Under the pieces are notes generated by a model. The model made no database searches. It was given only the letters and a program-made list of their open reading frames with translations, and was not told the DNA's origin. Positions 26,657 through 34,857 of a stretch of 58,122 bases of DNA are shown here, in pieces. The translations under genes and the position numbers were made by a program. Origin of the DNA: an uncultured Bacteroides sp. (lineage in GTDB: Bacteria; Bacteroidota; Bacteroidia; Bacteroidales; Bacteroidaceae); assembly GCA_900766005.1 (NCBI GenBank), contig CAAFTU010000086.1, positions 1 to 58,122 of the forward strand, written 5' to 3'. Each line of letters begins with the position of its first letter. Position 1 is the stretch's first letter.

Positions 26657-27861
26657 ATCTTTTCGTCTTTATGGTTAGCGTAGTAAGCACGTAATGGAGT
26701 AGAGGTGACCTTGATGAATCCTTTTGCATCGTCGGCAGTCCATCCTTTTTGCATTTCACCGTATTCGCCGAATTTGTTTTTTACGAGGTCGTCCTCGCTT
26801 TCCACTCCAACCGTGGAGAACGAGAGCGGGCGAAGCTCGAGAATGGCTGTGCCGTTGACATTGCGTTGGCTTTCCTGCAGCATGGCTTCGATATCGCGCA
26901 TGACGGGCTCCAAGTATTGGCTCTCATGTAAAAACATTCCATACCAGTTGGCCACCTGGTCTTTCCAGTATTGTTGCCATTTGCTGAGCGTATATTTCTC
27001 GAGGAAGCGGTGCGCACCGATAATCAGCATGGGAGCAGCAGCTTCAAATCCTACGCGACCTTTGATGCCGATAATCGTATCGCCTACATGCATATCACGT
27101 CCGATACCATAGGCTGCACCGATTTCTTCTACTTTTTGAATTGCTTGGATAGGGTCATCGAATGTTTCGTCATTGACGGCCTTCAGTTCTCCTTTTTCGA
27201 AGGTGAGACGGAGCTGTTCGCTTCCTTCTTTGGTTACATGCTTCAGGTAAGCCGATTCGGGCAAGCCCTGGGCTGAATCAAGAATTTCTCCTCCACAGAT
27301 GGAAGTACCCCACAAGCCTACGTTGTATGAATATTTCAGTTTGGTGAAATCGGCATGAAACCCGTGCTGATTGAGGTAGTCGATTTCCTCCTGACGGCTG
27401 AGAGCCATATCACGCGTGAGGGTGATGATTTCCACTCCCGGAGCCAGCACCAGGAAGGTCATGTCAAAGCGGATCTGGTCGTTTCCGGCACCGGTTGATC
27501 CGTGAGCAATAGCATCGGCTCCGATTTCATTGGCATAACGCGCAATGGCCAGTGCCTGGAAGATACGTTCCGAACTGACAGAAATAGGGTAGGTGCCATT
27601 TCGCAACACGTTTCCGTAGACCATGTATTTCAAGCTCTTTTCGTAATACTCCTGTGTCACGTCCAGGGTAACATAGTCTACAGCTCCCAGTTTGTAGGCA
27701 TTTTCTTCGTTCGTTTTCAACTGTTCGGGACTGAAACCGCCTGTGTTGGCACAAGCAGCATATACTTCATATCCCTTTTCTTTAGCGAGGTACATCACCG
27801 TGAACGATGTGTCGAGTCCACCGCTGAAGGCCACCACTACTTTTTTCTTTTTCTCTTCCAT
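26653..27861 (-). CDS. argG: Argininosuccinate synthase
   Basis: The 402-residue product has the PP-loop AFSGGLDTS (residues 11-19), the ATP/citrulline-binding region AHGSTGAGNDQIRFD, and the SICGGEI and YGIGRDMHVGDTIIGIKGR segments. It condenses citrulline and aspartate with ATP to argininosuccinate. It lies 14 bases after the GNAT gene and overlaps argC by four bases. argB, argF' and argH are not in the window. Confidence 0.95.
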   Translation of the reverse strand: MEEKKKKVVVAFSGGLDTSFTVMYLAKEKGYEVYAACANTGGFSPEQLKTNEENAYKLGAVDYVTLDVTQEYYEKSLKYMVYGNVLRNGTYPISVSSERIFQALAIARYANEIGADAIAHGSTGAGNDQIRFDMTFLVLAPGVEIITLTRDMALSRQEEIDYLNQHGFHADFTKLKYSYNVGLWGTSICGGEILDSAQGLPESAYLKHVTKEGSEQLRLTFEKGELKAVNDETFDDPIQAIQKVEEIGAAYGIGRDMHVGDTIIGIKGRVGFEAAAPMLIIGAHRFLEKYTLSKWQQYWKDQVANWYGMFLHESQYLEPVMRDIEAMLQESQRNVNGTAILELRPLSFSTVGVESEDDLVKNKFGEYGEMQKGWTADDAKGFIKVTSTPLRAYYANHKDEKI

Positions 27862-27875
27862 GGTACTGTATGTAT

Positions 27876-28448
27876 TTAGATATTATTCTTTTCTTTTTCT
27901 TTGTTTCTTGGGTCTGCAGGGTCGTAGAGCATGGCTGTACAAATGCAGAATTTGCGGTCTTTGGCCATTAATATATCATGGTTGATACACCCTTCACATC
28001 CTTTCCAGAAAGCATCGTCATCGGTCAGTTCATTGAATGTGACCGGTACATATCCCAGCTCCGTATTCATTTTCATGACAGCTGCTCCGGAAGTCAGGCT
28101 GAAAATTTTGGCCCATGGCCATCGGAGTCGGGCCAGCTGAAAAGACGCTTGCTTGATACGTTTAGCCAATCCTGCCCCCCGGAAGTCGGGATGGACAATA
28201 AGACCGGATGTTGCTACATATTGTTTGTTTCCCCAAGACTCGATATAGGTGAATCCGGCAAAGGTGTCTCCACAAAGAGCAATGATTGCTTTTCCTTCTT
28301 TCATCTTGGTAGCCACATATTCGTGTGTACGTTCTGCGATACCTGTACCGCGTACAGCTGCAGCCTTTCTGATGGTATCCAATATAGTGTCAACGTAAAT
28401 CTCATGAGAGGCGTCGGCCACCATAACGTCAATTTGTTGAGTGTCCAT
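27876..28448 (-). CDS. GNAT-family N-acyltransferase, probable N-succinylglutamate synthase
   Basis: The 190-residue product has a GNAT fold: strand ALCGDTFAGFTYIES, the acetyl-CoA-binding region LIVHPDFRGAGLAKRIKQASFQLA, and a C-terminal cysteine-containing segment (CEGCINHD). It lies between argR and argG in the arginine operon, the same place as the B. thetaiotaomicron GNAT that genome-wide fitness work assigned, as I recall, to the missing first step, acylation of glutamate with succinyl-CoA. No classical ArgA or ArgJ is seen here. The fold is sequence evidence; the reaction is inferred from position and that precedent. Confidence 0.75.
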   Translation of the reverse strand: MDTQQIDVMVADASHEIYVDTILDTIRKAAAVRGTGIAERTHEYVATKMKEGKAIIALCGDTFAGFTYIESWGNKQYVATSGLIVHPDFRGAGLAKRIKQASFQLARLRWPWAKIFSLTSGAAVMKMNTELGYVPVTFNELTDDDAFWKGCEGCINHDILMAKDRKFCICTAMLYDPADPRNKEKEKNNI

Positions 28449-28472
28449 GTGTATATAATAATATAGGTATAT

Positions 28473-28946
28473 TTATTCGATGTTAGGGATGACGAAGGAT
28501 AATGCATGCCGGAGTTGACGCGGGGCTACTCCTTCCCGAAGCACCAGCATGATGGTGTCGTCTCCGGCAATAGTACCCAGTATTTCCTCGAATTCATGAT
28601 TGTCAATATCGTAGGCCATACTGCTTGCATATCCAGGACGAGTGCGGATCACTGCAATGTTGCCGGAAAACTGCAGGGAGATAAATCCGTTGTAGCGCAA
28701 CATTTCGCTGGCACTTTGCTCGGTAGTGCGTTTATACATTATGTTGTTTGGTAATACATAAACATACTTTCCGCTCATGCTGGCAGCTTTAGCCACTTTC
28801 AGTTGTTTCAAGTCGCGTGAAAGAGTGGCTTGTGTTAGTTCAAACCCTTCTTTCCCAAGTTCTTGTAGTAGCTCTTCTTGCGAGGAAATCTCTTTGCTTG
28901 AAATAATCATTTTAATGGCATCTAGCCTGTTCGCTTTCTTTTTCAT
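28473..28946 (-). CDS. argR: Arginine repressor
   Basis: The 157-residue product has the N-terminal winged helix with ATLSRDLKQLKVAK and the C-terminal arginine-binding, hexamer-forming domain with GTIAGDDTIMLVL. ATG 28946 (MKKKANRLDAIK) gives the family length; an in-frame start at 29003 would overlap the promoter. It is first in the operon argR-GNAT-argG-argC-argD, so it most likely represses its own operon when arginine is plentiful. Confidence 0.94.
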   Translation of the reverse strand: MKKKANRLDAIKMIISSKEISSQEELLQELGKEGFELTQATLSRDLKQLKVAKAASMSGKYVYVLPNNIMYKRTTEQSASEMLRYNGFISLQFSGNIAVIRTRPGYASSMAYDIDNHEFEEILGTIAGDDTIMLVLREGVAPRQLRHALSFVIPNIE

Positions 28947-28970
28947 CGTATAATTATTCTGATTACGCTG

Positions 28971-29002
28971 CAAATGTATGCAATATTTTGAATAAACAAG
29001 CA
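28971..29002 (-). promoter_or_regulatory. arg operon promoter with a possible ARG-box half-site
   Basis: On the minus strand TACATTTG (28971-28978) is an exact -7 element, with CTTG (28997-29000) 18 bases upstream. On the plus strand TGAATAAACAAGCA (28989-29002) has one good ARG-box half (TGAAT) and one degraded half, overlapping the -33 element. The promoter is well supported; the operator is weak. Confidence 0.6.
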
Positions 29003-29321
29003 TAAAGGTTCCTTTTTTTGTATAAAAACGAAAAAATGGTATTGAAAAACGAAGAAATAGGTAATGAGGAGACAGGAGGACTGTTCGGTAATAAAGGCCG
29101 TTGTAATAAAAATGAAATTATCTGTGAGGCGATTGCGGCTTCCGCTTGGGAGATTCTGTATCTACGTCCTTTACAAGTCTTAATAGCCGTATTTTTGTTG
29201 TTTAAATCTTAAAAACAAGGACTGCTTATTTGTATTCATTGAATCACTTGCTTATTGTTCCGTCTTTGGAAGAAGTTGTGGAGAAAGTTGTTTTTTATGA
29301 ATGAAATAATCTTCTTTACGT
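29003..29321. other. Divergent intergenic region between argR and guaB
   Basis: No gene is supported between the two divergent promoters. A short open frame could start at 29036 (58 codons to 29212), but it has no recognisable motif. No riboswitch or strong hairpin was noticed. Confidence 0.5.
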
Positions 29322-29353
29322 CTTGTACATTTTGAATAAAAACCGTAAATTTG
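29322..29353 (+). promoter_or_regulatory. guaB promoter
   Basis: CTTG (29322-29325) and TAAATTTG (29346-29353) are separated by 20 bases, a good Bacteroidetes -33/-7 pair. The -7 element lies 30 bases before the guaB ATG. Confidence 0.75.
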
Positions 29354-29382
29354 CACGCAATAAATTTTAAACGCATAACCCT

Positions 29383-30861
29383 ATGTCATTTATTGCTGAT
29401 AAGATTGTAATGGATGGATTGACTTACGACGACGTATTGTTGATTCCCGCTTATTCTGAAGTTTTACCGCGCACTGTCGATCTTTCGACAAAGTTTTCAA
29501 GAAACATTGAGTTGAAAATCCCTTTTGTAACGGCTGCCATGGATACGGTGACCGAAGCAAAAATGGCCATCGCTATTGCTCGTGAAGGTGGTATCGGTGT
29601 GATTCACAAAAATATGTCTATTGAAGAGCAAGCAAGACAAGTTGCTATTGTGAAGCGTGCCGAAAACGGTATGATTTATGACCCTGTGACAATCAAGAGA
29701 GGCTCTACTGTTCAGGATGCATTGAATATAATGGCTGAATACAAAATTGGCGGTATTCCTGTGGTAGATGATGAAGGTTATCTGGTAGGTATTGTTACTA
29801 ACAGAGACTTGCGCTTTGAAAAAGACATGACGAAGCATGTCGACTTAGTGATGACTCCGAAAGAAAAGCTGGTGACAACGAATCAGTCTACTGACCTGGA
29901 ATCTGCAGCACAGATTCTGCAGCAGCATAAGATTGAAAAACTTCCGATTGTAGGATTGGATGGCAAGTTGATCGGCTTGGTTACTTATAAGGATATTACA
30001 AAAGCGAAAGATAAACCGATGGCTTGTAAAGATGCCAAAGGACGTTTGCGTGTAGCTGCCGGTGTAGGTGTTACGGCTGATACAATGGATCGTATGCAGG
30101 CTTTGGTGGATGCAGGTGCTGACGCTATTGTGATTGATACGGCTCACGGACATTCAAAATTTGTAATTGAAAAATTGAAAGAAGCCAAAGTGCGCTTCCC
30201 GAATATCGATATTGTGGTAGGCAATATTGCTACTGGAGCTGCTGCGAAGGCTTTGGTAGAAGCAGGTGCTGATGCTGTGAAAGTGGGTATCGGTCCGGGT
30301 TCTATCTGTACTACACGTGTGGTTGCCGGTGTGGGTGTACCTCAGTTGTCGGCAGTCTATGAAGTTGCTAAGGCATTGGAAGGAACAGGTGTGCCTTTGA
30401 TTGCAGATGGTGGCTTGCGTTATTCAGGTGACGTTGTGAAGGCATTGGCTGCTGGCGGTTACTGTGTGATGATTGGTTCACTGGTTGCCGGAACGGAAGA
30501 GTCACCGGGCGATACTATCATTTTCAACGGCCGTAAGTTTAAGTCGTACCGTGGAATGGGTTCATTGGAAGCCATGGAAAATGGATCTAAAGACCGTTAT
30601 TTCCAAGGTGGTACTACTGATGTGAAGAAACTGGTGCCGGAAGGTATTGCTGCCCGCGTTCCGTATAAAGGTACTTTGTACGAAGTTGTTTATCAGTTGA
30701 CAGGTGGCTTGCGTGCAGGTATGGGCTATTGCGGTGCTGCAAACATCGAGAAGCTGCATGATGCTAAGTTTACTCGCATTACGAATGCCGGAGTAATGGA
30801 AAGCCATCCGCATGATGTGACGATTACGAGTGAATCACCTAACTATAGCCGTCCGGAATAA
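29383..30861 (+). CDS. guaB: Inosine-5'-monophosphate dehydrogenase
   Basis: The 492-residue product has an IMPDH barrel interrupted by a pair of CBS domains (about 95-215, with MAEYKIGGIPVVDDEGYLVGIVTNRDLR). The catalytic loop GIGPGSICTTR holds the nucleophile Cys309, and the IMP-binding DGGLRYSGDVVKALA and GYCVMIGSLVAGTEE segments follow. It oxidises IMP to XMP, the committed step to GMP. The length is standard. It is transcribed alone: a promoter lies upstream and a terminator at 30901-30951 follows. Confidence 0.97.
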   Translation: MSFIADKIVMDGLTYDDVLLIPAYSEVLPRTVDLSTKFSRNIELKIPFVTAAMDTVTEAKMAIAIAREGGIGVIHKNMSIEEQARQVAIVKRAENGMIYDPVTIKRGSTVQDALNIMAEYKIGGIPVVDDEGYLVGIVTNRDLRFEKDMTKHVDLVMTPKEKLVTTNQSTDLESAAQILQQHKIEKLPIVGLDGKLIGLVTYKDITKAKDKPMACKDAKGRLRVAAGVGVTADTMDRMQALVDAGADAIVIDTAHGHSKFVIEKLKEAKVRFPNIDIVVGNIATGAAAKALVEAGADAVKVGIGPGSICTTRVVAGVGVPQLSAVYEVAKALEGTGVPLIADGGLRYSGDVVKALAAGGYCVMIGSLVAGTEESPGDTIIFNGRKFKSYRGMGSLEAMENGSKDRYFQGGTTDVKKLVPEGIAARVPYKGTLYEVVYQLTGGLRAGMGYCGAANIEKLHDAKFTRITNAGVMESHPHDVTITSESPNYSRPE

Positions 30862-30900
30862 CGGTTACAGCGGTAGGTGGTTAAAAATACTGACGGTGAG

Positions 30901-30951
30901 CGGTGAACATACTGTGTGAATCAGTGTATGTTTGCTGTTCACCGTTTTTTT
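30901..30951 (+). terminator. Intrinsic terminator after guaB
   Basis: CGGTGAAC (30901-30908) pairs with GTTCACCG (30937-30944), and the inner bases CATACTG and CAGTGTATG extend the stem imperfectly. Seven Ts follow. It argues against any start of the next gene before 30951. Confidence 0.9.
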
Positions 30952-31005
30952 ATTTTATGTTGTTTTCTTATAAGGGCTGTTGTCGGTATAATGGAGAGTA
31001 GGATA

Positions 31006-32544
31006 ATGAAAAGAATGGGGGGAATGCTTTGTTGCTGTCTGAGTTCATTCATAGCTTTTGCACAGGGAGATCCTGTTGTGATGCGTATTAATGGACTGGA
31101 TGTTTTGCGTTCGGAATTTGAAGATTCGTACGTTCTGCATCGGTCGATGTCAGAACATCGGCTGACACCTAAGGAGTATGTACCTTTCTTTGTCCAGGAA
31201 TGGATGAAAGTAGTTGCGGCCAAAGAGGCAGGGTTGGACACCACTCTTTCGTATCGGATTCAGCATGAAGCAGTGCGCAGGCAATTGGTGAAAACCAGTT
31301 TGGTGGACACGGCGTGGATGGACAGTTGCCTTCATAGCAGATACAGCAAAACGGCCGGGAGGAATGTCAGGGTACAGGTGATGCAGGTGTTCCGTTCGCT
31401 TCCGCAGAATATGAATGTCCGTCGGTTGGAAGAAGCGAAACAGCAAATGACGTCTCTCTATCAGTCTATCCAAAAACGTTCAGATGTGGATTTTAAGCAG
31501 TGGGTGGATAAGTATTCAGATGACAAGGAGGTGCGCTGGTTGTCTCCTTTGCAGGCGACTGCCGAGTTTGAGCAACATGTGTTTTCATTGCCGGTGGATG
31601 GAGTATCCGTTCTTTTTTATACACCTGCCGGTTTGCATATCGTCAAAGTTGTCGCTCGGAAGGAGTTGTCCGTTGACAGTCTGGTGGTAAATGAACGCAA
31701 CCGCTGGCTGGCTGGCAATCGGCTCCCAAATCAGATTGCGATTCCACTGGTGGAGCGCCTGAAGCAGGAAAGAGGTTTTGTGCCGCACTCCAGCGGATTG
31801 AAAGAATTGTTGTATAAGGGAGAAACCAGTCAGACGTTATTTACCATCGGTGGCAAGCCTTATGATGGAATCCTGTTTAAGCAGTTTGCCTCCTCTCATC
31901 CGCAGGCGTTGGAACGGCAGTTGTTGGATTTTATCTCAAAGTCTGTATTGGATGAGGCTAGTGACAGTATCGAGGTGTGGAACGAGTCGGCCAAACGCAG
32001 GCTTCATCAAGCGGATGTAGCATATCTGGTGCGGGAGATTACCCGTATGAAAGTGGACGGTCCGGCAGCAGCTGACCGGGCGGGTTGGGCTGCCTATTTT
32101 GAGGTTCACCGTTCTCATTATCGTTGGGAAATACCGCGTTATAAAGGTGCAGTGATCCATTGTGCTGATAAGAAAACAGCCAAGAGGATGAAGAAGATAT
32201 TGAAGAAACTGCCTTTTGATAACTGGAAAGAACGTGTGGCTCAGGAAGTCGCTTCTGCTTCGGTTGGAAAGGTGAAAATGGAGCAGGGAACTTGGGAAAT
32301 CGGACAAAACTCTTTTGTTGATAAACTGGTATTCAAACAGGGCGAATTTCAACCGCTTGTGTCTTATCCTTTTACCATCGTAGTAGGAAATAAACAAAAA
32401 GAACCGGAGGACTACCGGGAAGTGGCCGACCGGGTGAAAAAGGATTACCGGGCTTTCTTGTATGCCCGTTGGATGAAAGAATTGAAGGCTGCTGGTAGTG
32501 TGGATGTTATCTCAGACGTTTTAAAAACCGTTAATAATAACTGA
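31006..32544 (+). CDS. Periplasmic parvulin-type peptidyl-prolyl isomerase/chaperone, SurA-like
   Basis: The 512-residue product begins MKRMGGMLCC with a signal peptide ending at IAFAQ. A SurA-N-like helical domain is followed by a parvulin-like segment (about 110-215, VQVMQVFRS and DKYSDDKEVRWLSPLQATAEFE, ending LPVDGVSVLFYTPAGLHIVKVVARKE). The C-terminal half is of unrecognised type. The frame is open from 30916, but that start lies within the guaB terminator; ATG 30991 is the other option. It is the first of three folding-factor genes in one operon and should assist outer-membrane protein assembly. Confidence 0.8.
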   Translation: MKRMGGMLCCCLSSFIAFAQGDPVVMRINGLDVLRSEFEDSYVLHRSMSEHRLTPKEYVPFFVQEWMKVVAAKEAGLDTTLSYRIQHEAVRRQLVKTSLVDTAWMDSCLHSRYSKTAGRNVRVQVMQVFRSLPQNMNVRRLEEAKQQMTSLYQSIQKRSDVDFKQWVDKYSDDKEVRWLSPLQATAEFEQHVFSLPVDGVSVLFYTPAGLHIVKVVARKELSVDSLVVNERNRWLAGNRLPNQIAIPLVERLKQERGFVPHSSGLKELLYKGETSQTLFTIGGKPYDGILFKQFASSHPQALERQLLDFISKSVLDEASDSIEVWNESAKRRLHQADVAYLVREITRMKVDGPAAADRAGWAAYFEVHRSHYRWEIPRYKGAVIHCADKKTAKRMKKILKKLPFDNWKERVAQEVASASVGKVKMEQGTWEIGQNSFVDKLVFKQGEFQPLVSYPFTIVVGNKQKEPEDYREVADRVKKDYRAFLYARWMKELKAAGSVDVISDVLKTVNNN

Positions 32545-32597
32545 TGTAACCGATTATTCACTATCTTCGTAGCTTAATAAGTAGATTTCAATTGACA

Positions 32598-33443
32598 ATG
32601 CGAATATTAGTCCTCTTATCGATTACTCTTCTTACTTGCGGGGCATGCAAAGAACAGTATGACCACAAAGGAAAGACCCCTTTGGTGGAGGTAGATGGTA
32701 ATTTTTTGTATAAAGAAGATTTGATGTCCGTACTACCTGTCGGATTGTCAAAGGATGATAGTGTGCTCTTCGCCAACCGCTACATTCGCGGCTGGGCTGA
32801 AGATGTTTTGCTGTATGAAAAAGCATCGGACAATATTCCTGATAATGTGGATGTTGATAAGCTGGTGGATAACTACAGAAAAGCGCTTATTATGCATACT
32901 TATCAGCAGGAACTCATCAGTCAGAAATTAGTGAGTGACATTCCGGAACAGGAGATTGCAGCCTATTACGGCGCCAATAAAGCTCTGTTTAAGTTGGAAA
33001 ATCCTTTGGTCAAAGGTTTGTTTATCAAGGTTCCGCTGACAGCTCCCCAACTCAACAATGTGCGGCGCTGGTATAAGTCGGACCGGCAGGATGCGATTGA
33101 AAGTCTGGAAAAGTACAGTTTGCAGAATGCTGTCAAATATGAATATTTTTATGACAGATGGGTGCCGGTAGCAGATGTGCTCGACTTGATTCCTTTGAAG
33201 GAAGAGTCGCCAGAAGCTTATGTGGATAAACACCGGCAGCTGGAGTTGAAAGATACCGCCTTTTACTATTTCCTGCATGTCACAGACTACCGGGGAGCAG
33301 GTGAAGAAAAACCGTATGAGTTTGCCCGGACCGAAGTGAAAGATTTGCTGGTTAATCAGAAACGGGTGAAGTTTATGGAACAGGTGAAAAGCGACTTGTA
33401 TCAGCAAGCCGTTAACAGTCAAAAGATTATATACAATTATTAA
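32598..33443 (+). CDS. SurA-N-like periplasmic lipoprotein without a recognisable PPIase domain
   Basis: The 281-residue product starts MRILVLLSIT and has a lipoprotein-type signal ending CGAC (Cys17). The helical body contains DNYRKALIMHTYQQELISQKLV and DIPEQEIAAYYGANKALFKLENP, the pattern of SurA/PrsA N-terminal chaperone domains, but no parvulin signature is seen. A TTG start six bases earlier is possible but unnecessary. It lies between two parvulin-type genes, ten bases before surA, so it probably works as a membrane-bound chaperone partner. Confidence 0.7.
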   Translation: MRILVLLSITLLTCGACKEQYDHKGKTPLVEVDGNFLYKEDLMSVLPVGLSKDDSVLFANRYIRGWAEDVLLYEKASDNIPDNVDVDKLVDNYRKALIMHTYQQELISQKLVSDIPEQEIAAYYGANKALFKLENPLVKGLFIKVPLTAPQLNNVRRWYKSDRQDAIESLEKYSLQNAVKYEYFYDRWVPVADVLDLIPLKEESPEAYVDKHRQLELKDTAFYYFLHVTDYRGAGEEKPYEFARTEVKDLLVNQKRVKFMEQVKSDLYQQAVNSQKIIYNY

Positions 33444-33452
33444 CTATAAAGA

Positions 33453-34835
33453 ATGAAGAAGTTTGTAAACGTTAGATTGGTTGTCAGCCTTATTCTGGCA
33501 TTGGTTGCAGATGTGGCTGTTTACGCACAGGACAACGTGGTGGATGAAGTAGTGTGGGTTGTGGGTGACGAAGCTATTTTGAAATCAGATGTTGAAGAGG
33601 CACGTTTGGATGCGCTGTACAACGGGCGTAGATTCGATGGAGACCCTTATTGTGTGATACCCGAAGAAATTGCTGTGCAGAAGTTGTTCTTGCATCAAGC
33701 CAAATTGGATAGTATTGAGGTTTCTGAAGCGGAAATCATACAGCGTGTGGATATGATGACAAACATGTATATCCAGCAAATCGGTTCAAAGGAAAAAATG
33801 GAAGAGTATTTCAATAAGACTTCTACTCAAATCCGTGAAACACTCCGTGATAATGCACGTGATGGACTTACAGTGCAGAAGATGCAGCAGAAACTGGTTG
33901 GTGAAATCAAGGTGACTCCATCTGAAGTGCGTCGCTATTTTAAAGACCTGCCGCAAGACAGTATCCCGTATATTCCGACTCAGGTGGAAGTGCAAATCAT
34001 TACCTTGCAGCCTAAAATCCCTGTAGCAGAGATTGAAGACGTGAAGAAGCGTTTGCGTGATTATACGGAACGGGTCACCAAAGGGGAAATTTCATTCTCT
34101 ACATTGGCTCGTCTGTATTCTGAAGACAAAGCTTCTGCTATCAAGGGAGGTGAATGTGGATTTATGGGACGTGGTATGATGGACCCGGCTTATGCTACTG
34201 TGGCTTTCAGTTTGCAGGATCCGAAAAAGGTCTCTAAAATTGTAGAATCTGAATTTGGTTATCACATTATTCAGTTGGTGGAAAAACGGGGTGACCGTGT
34301 GAATACACGTCACATTCTGCTCCGTCCACGTGTTTCTGAAAAGGAATTGACAGCGGCTTGTGCACGTCTGGATTCTATTGCTGATGATATCCGTAACAAT
34401 AAGTTCACTTTTGATGAAGCGGCTGCTTATATCTCACATGATAAGGATACGCGCAACAATCACGGTATCATGGTGAATGTAGACAATAACACCGGTGTTA
34501 CTACATCGAAGTTCCAGATGCAGGATCTTCCGCAGGATGTAGCTAAGGTGGTGGATAAAATGAACGTAGGCGAGATCTCTAAGGCCTTTACTATGATTAA
34601 TGAAAAGGACGGTAAAGAGGTGTGCGCTATTGTAAAACTGAAGGCAAAAATCAACGGACATAAGGCTACCATTGCAGAAGACTATCAGGATTTGAAGGAA
34701 ATTGTAATGAACAAGCGCCGTGAAGAAATGTTGCATAAATGGATTCTGGAAAAACAGAAACGTACGTATGTCCGTATTAATGAGAATTGGCAAAAATGTG
34801 ACTTCAAATATCCGGGTTGGATAAAGAAGGATTGA
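33453..34835 (+). CDS. surA: Periplasmic chaperone SurA, peptidyl-prolyl cis-trans isomerase
   Basis: The 460-residue product has a signal peptide ending VYAQ, a SurA-N domain (about 28-170, DEVVWVVGDEAILKSDVEEA) and two parvulin domains. The first (about 180-285) contains FSTLARLYSEDKASAIKGGECGF and SEFGYHIIQLVEKRGDRVNTRHIL; the second (about 285-385) is less conserved. It escorts unfolded outer-membrane proteins to the Bam machinery. It is followed 22 bases later by the OstA-like gene, a link between outer-membrane protein and lipopolysaccharide assembly also seen in Proteobacteria. Confidence 0.9.
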   Translation: MKKFVNVRLVVSLILALVADVAVYAQDNVVDEVVWVVGDEAILKSDVEEARLDALYNGRRFDGDPYCVIPEEIAVQKLFLHQAKLDSIEVSEAEIIQRVDMMTNMYIQQIGSKEKMEEYFNKTSTQIRETLRDNARDGLTVQKMQQKLVGEIKVTPSEVRRYFKDLPQDSIPYIPTQVEVQIITLQPKIPVAEIEDVKKRLRDYTERVTKGEISFSTLARLYSEDKASAIKGGECGFMGRGMMDPAYATVAFSLQDPKKVSKIVESEFGYHIIQLVEKRGDRVNTRHILLRPRVSEKELTAACARLDSIADDIRNNKFTFDEAAAYISHDKDTRNNHGIMVNVDNNTGVTTSKFQMQDLPQDVAKVVDKMNVGEISKAFTMINEKDGKEVCAIVKLKAKINGHKATIAEDYQDLKEIVMNKRREEMLHKWILEKQKRTYVRINENWQKCDFKYPGWIKKD

Positions 34836-34857
34836 TGGTAAACAGCTGGATTCGTAT

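Noticed and set aside
29036..29212. A 58-codon frame between argR and guaB
   Set aside because: There is no clear promoter placed for it, no motif and no neighbour support. It remains possible but cannot be defended.
30916..31005. Longer N-terminus for the first parvulin-type protein
   Set aside because: It would start inside the guaB terminator and hide the signal peptide.
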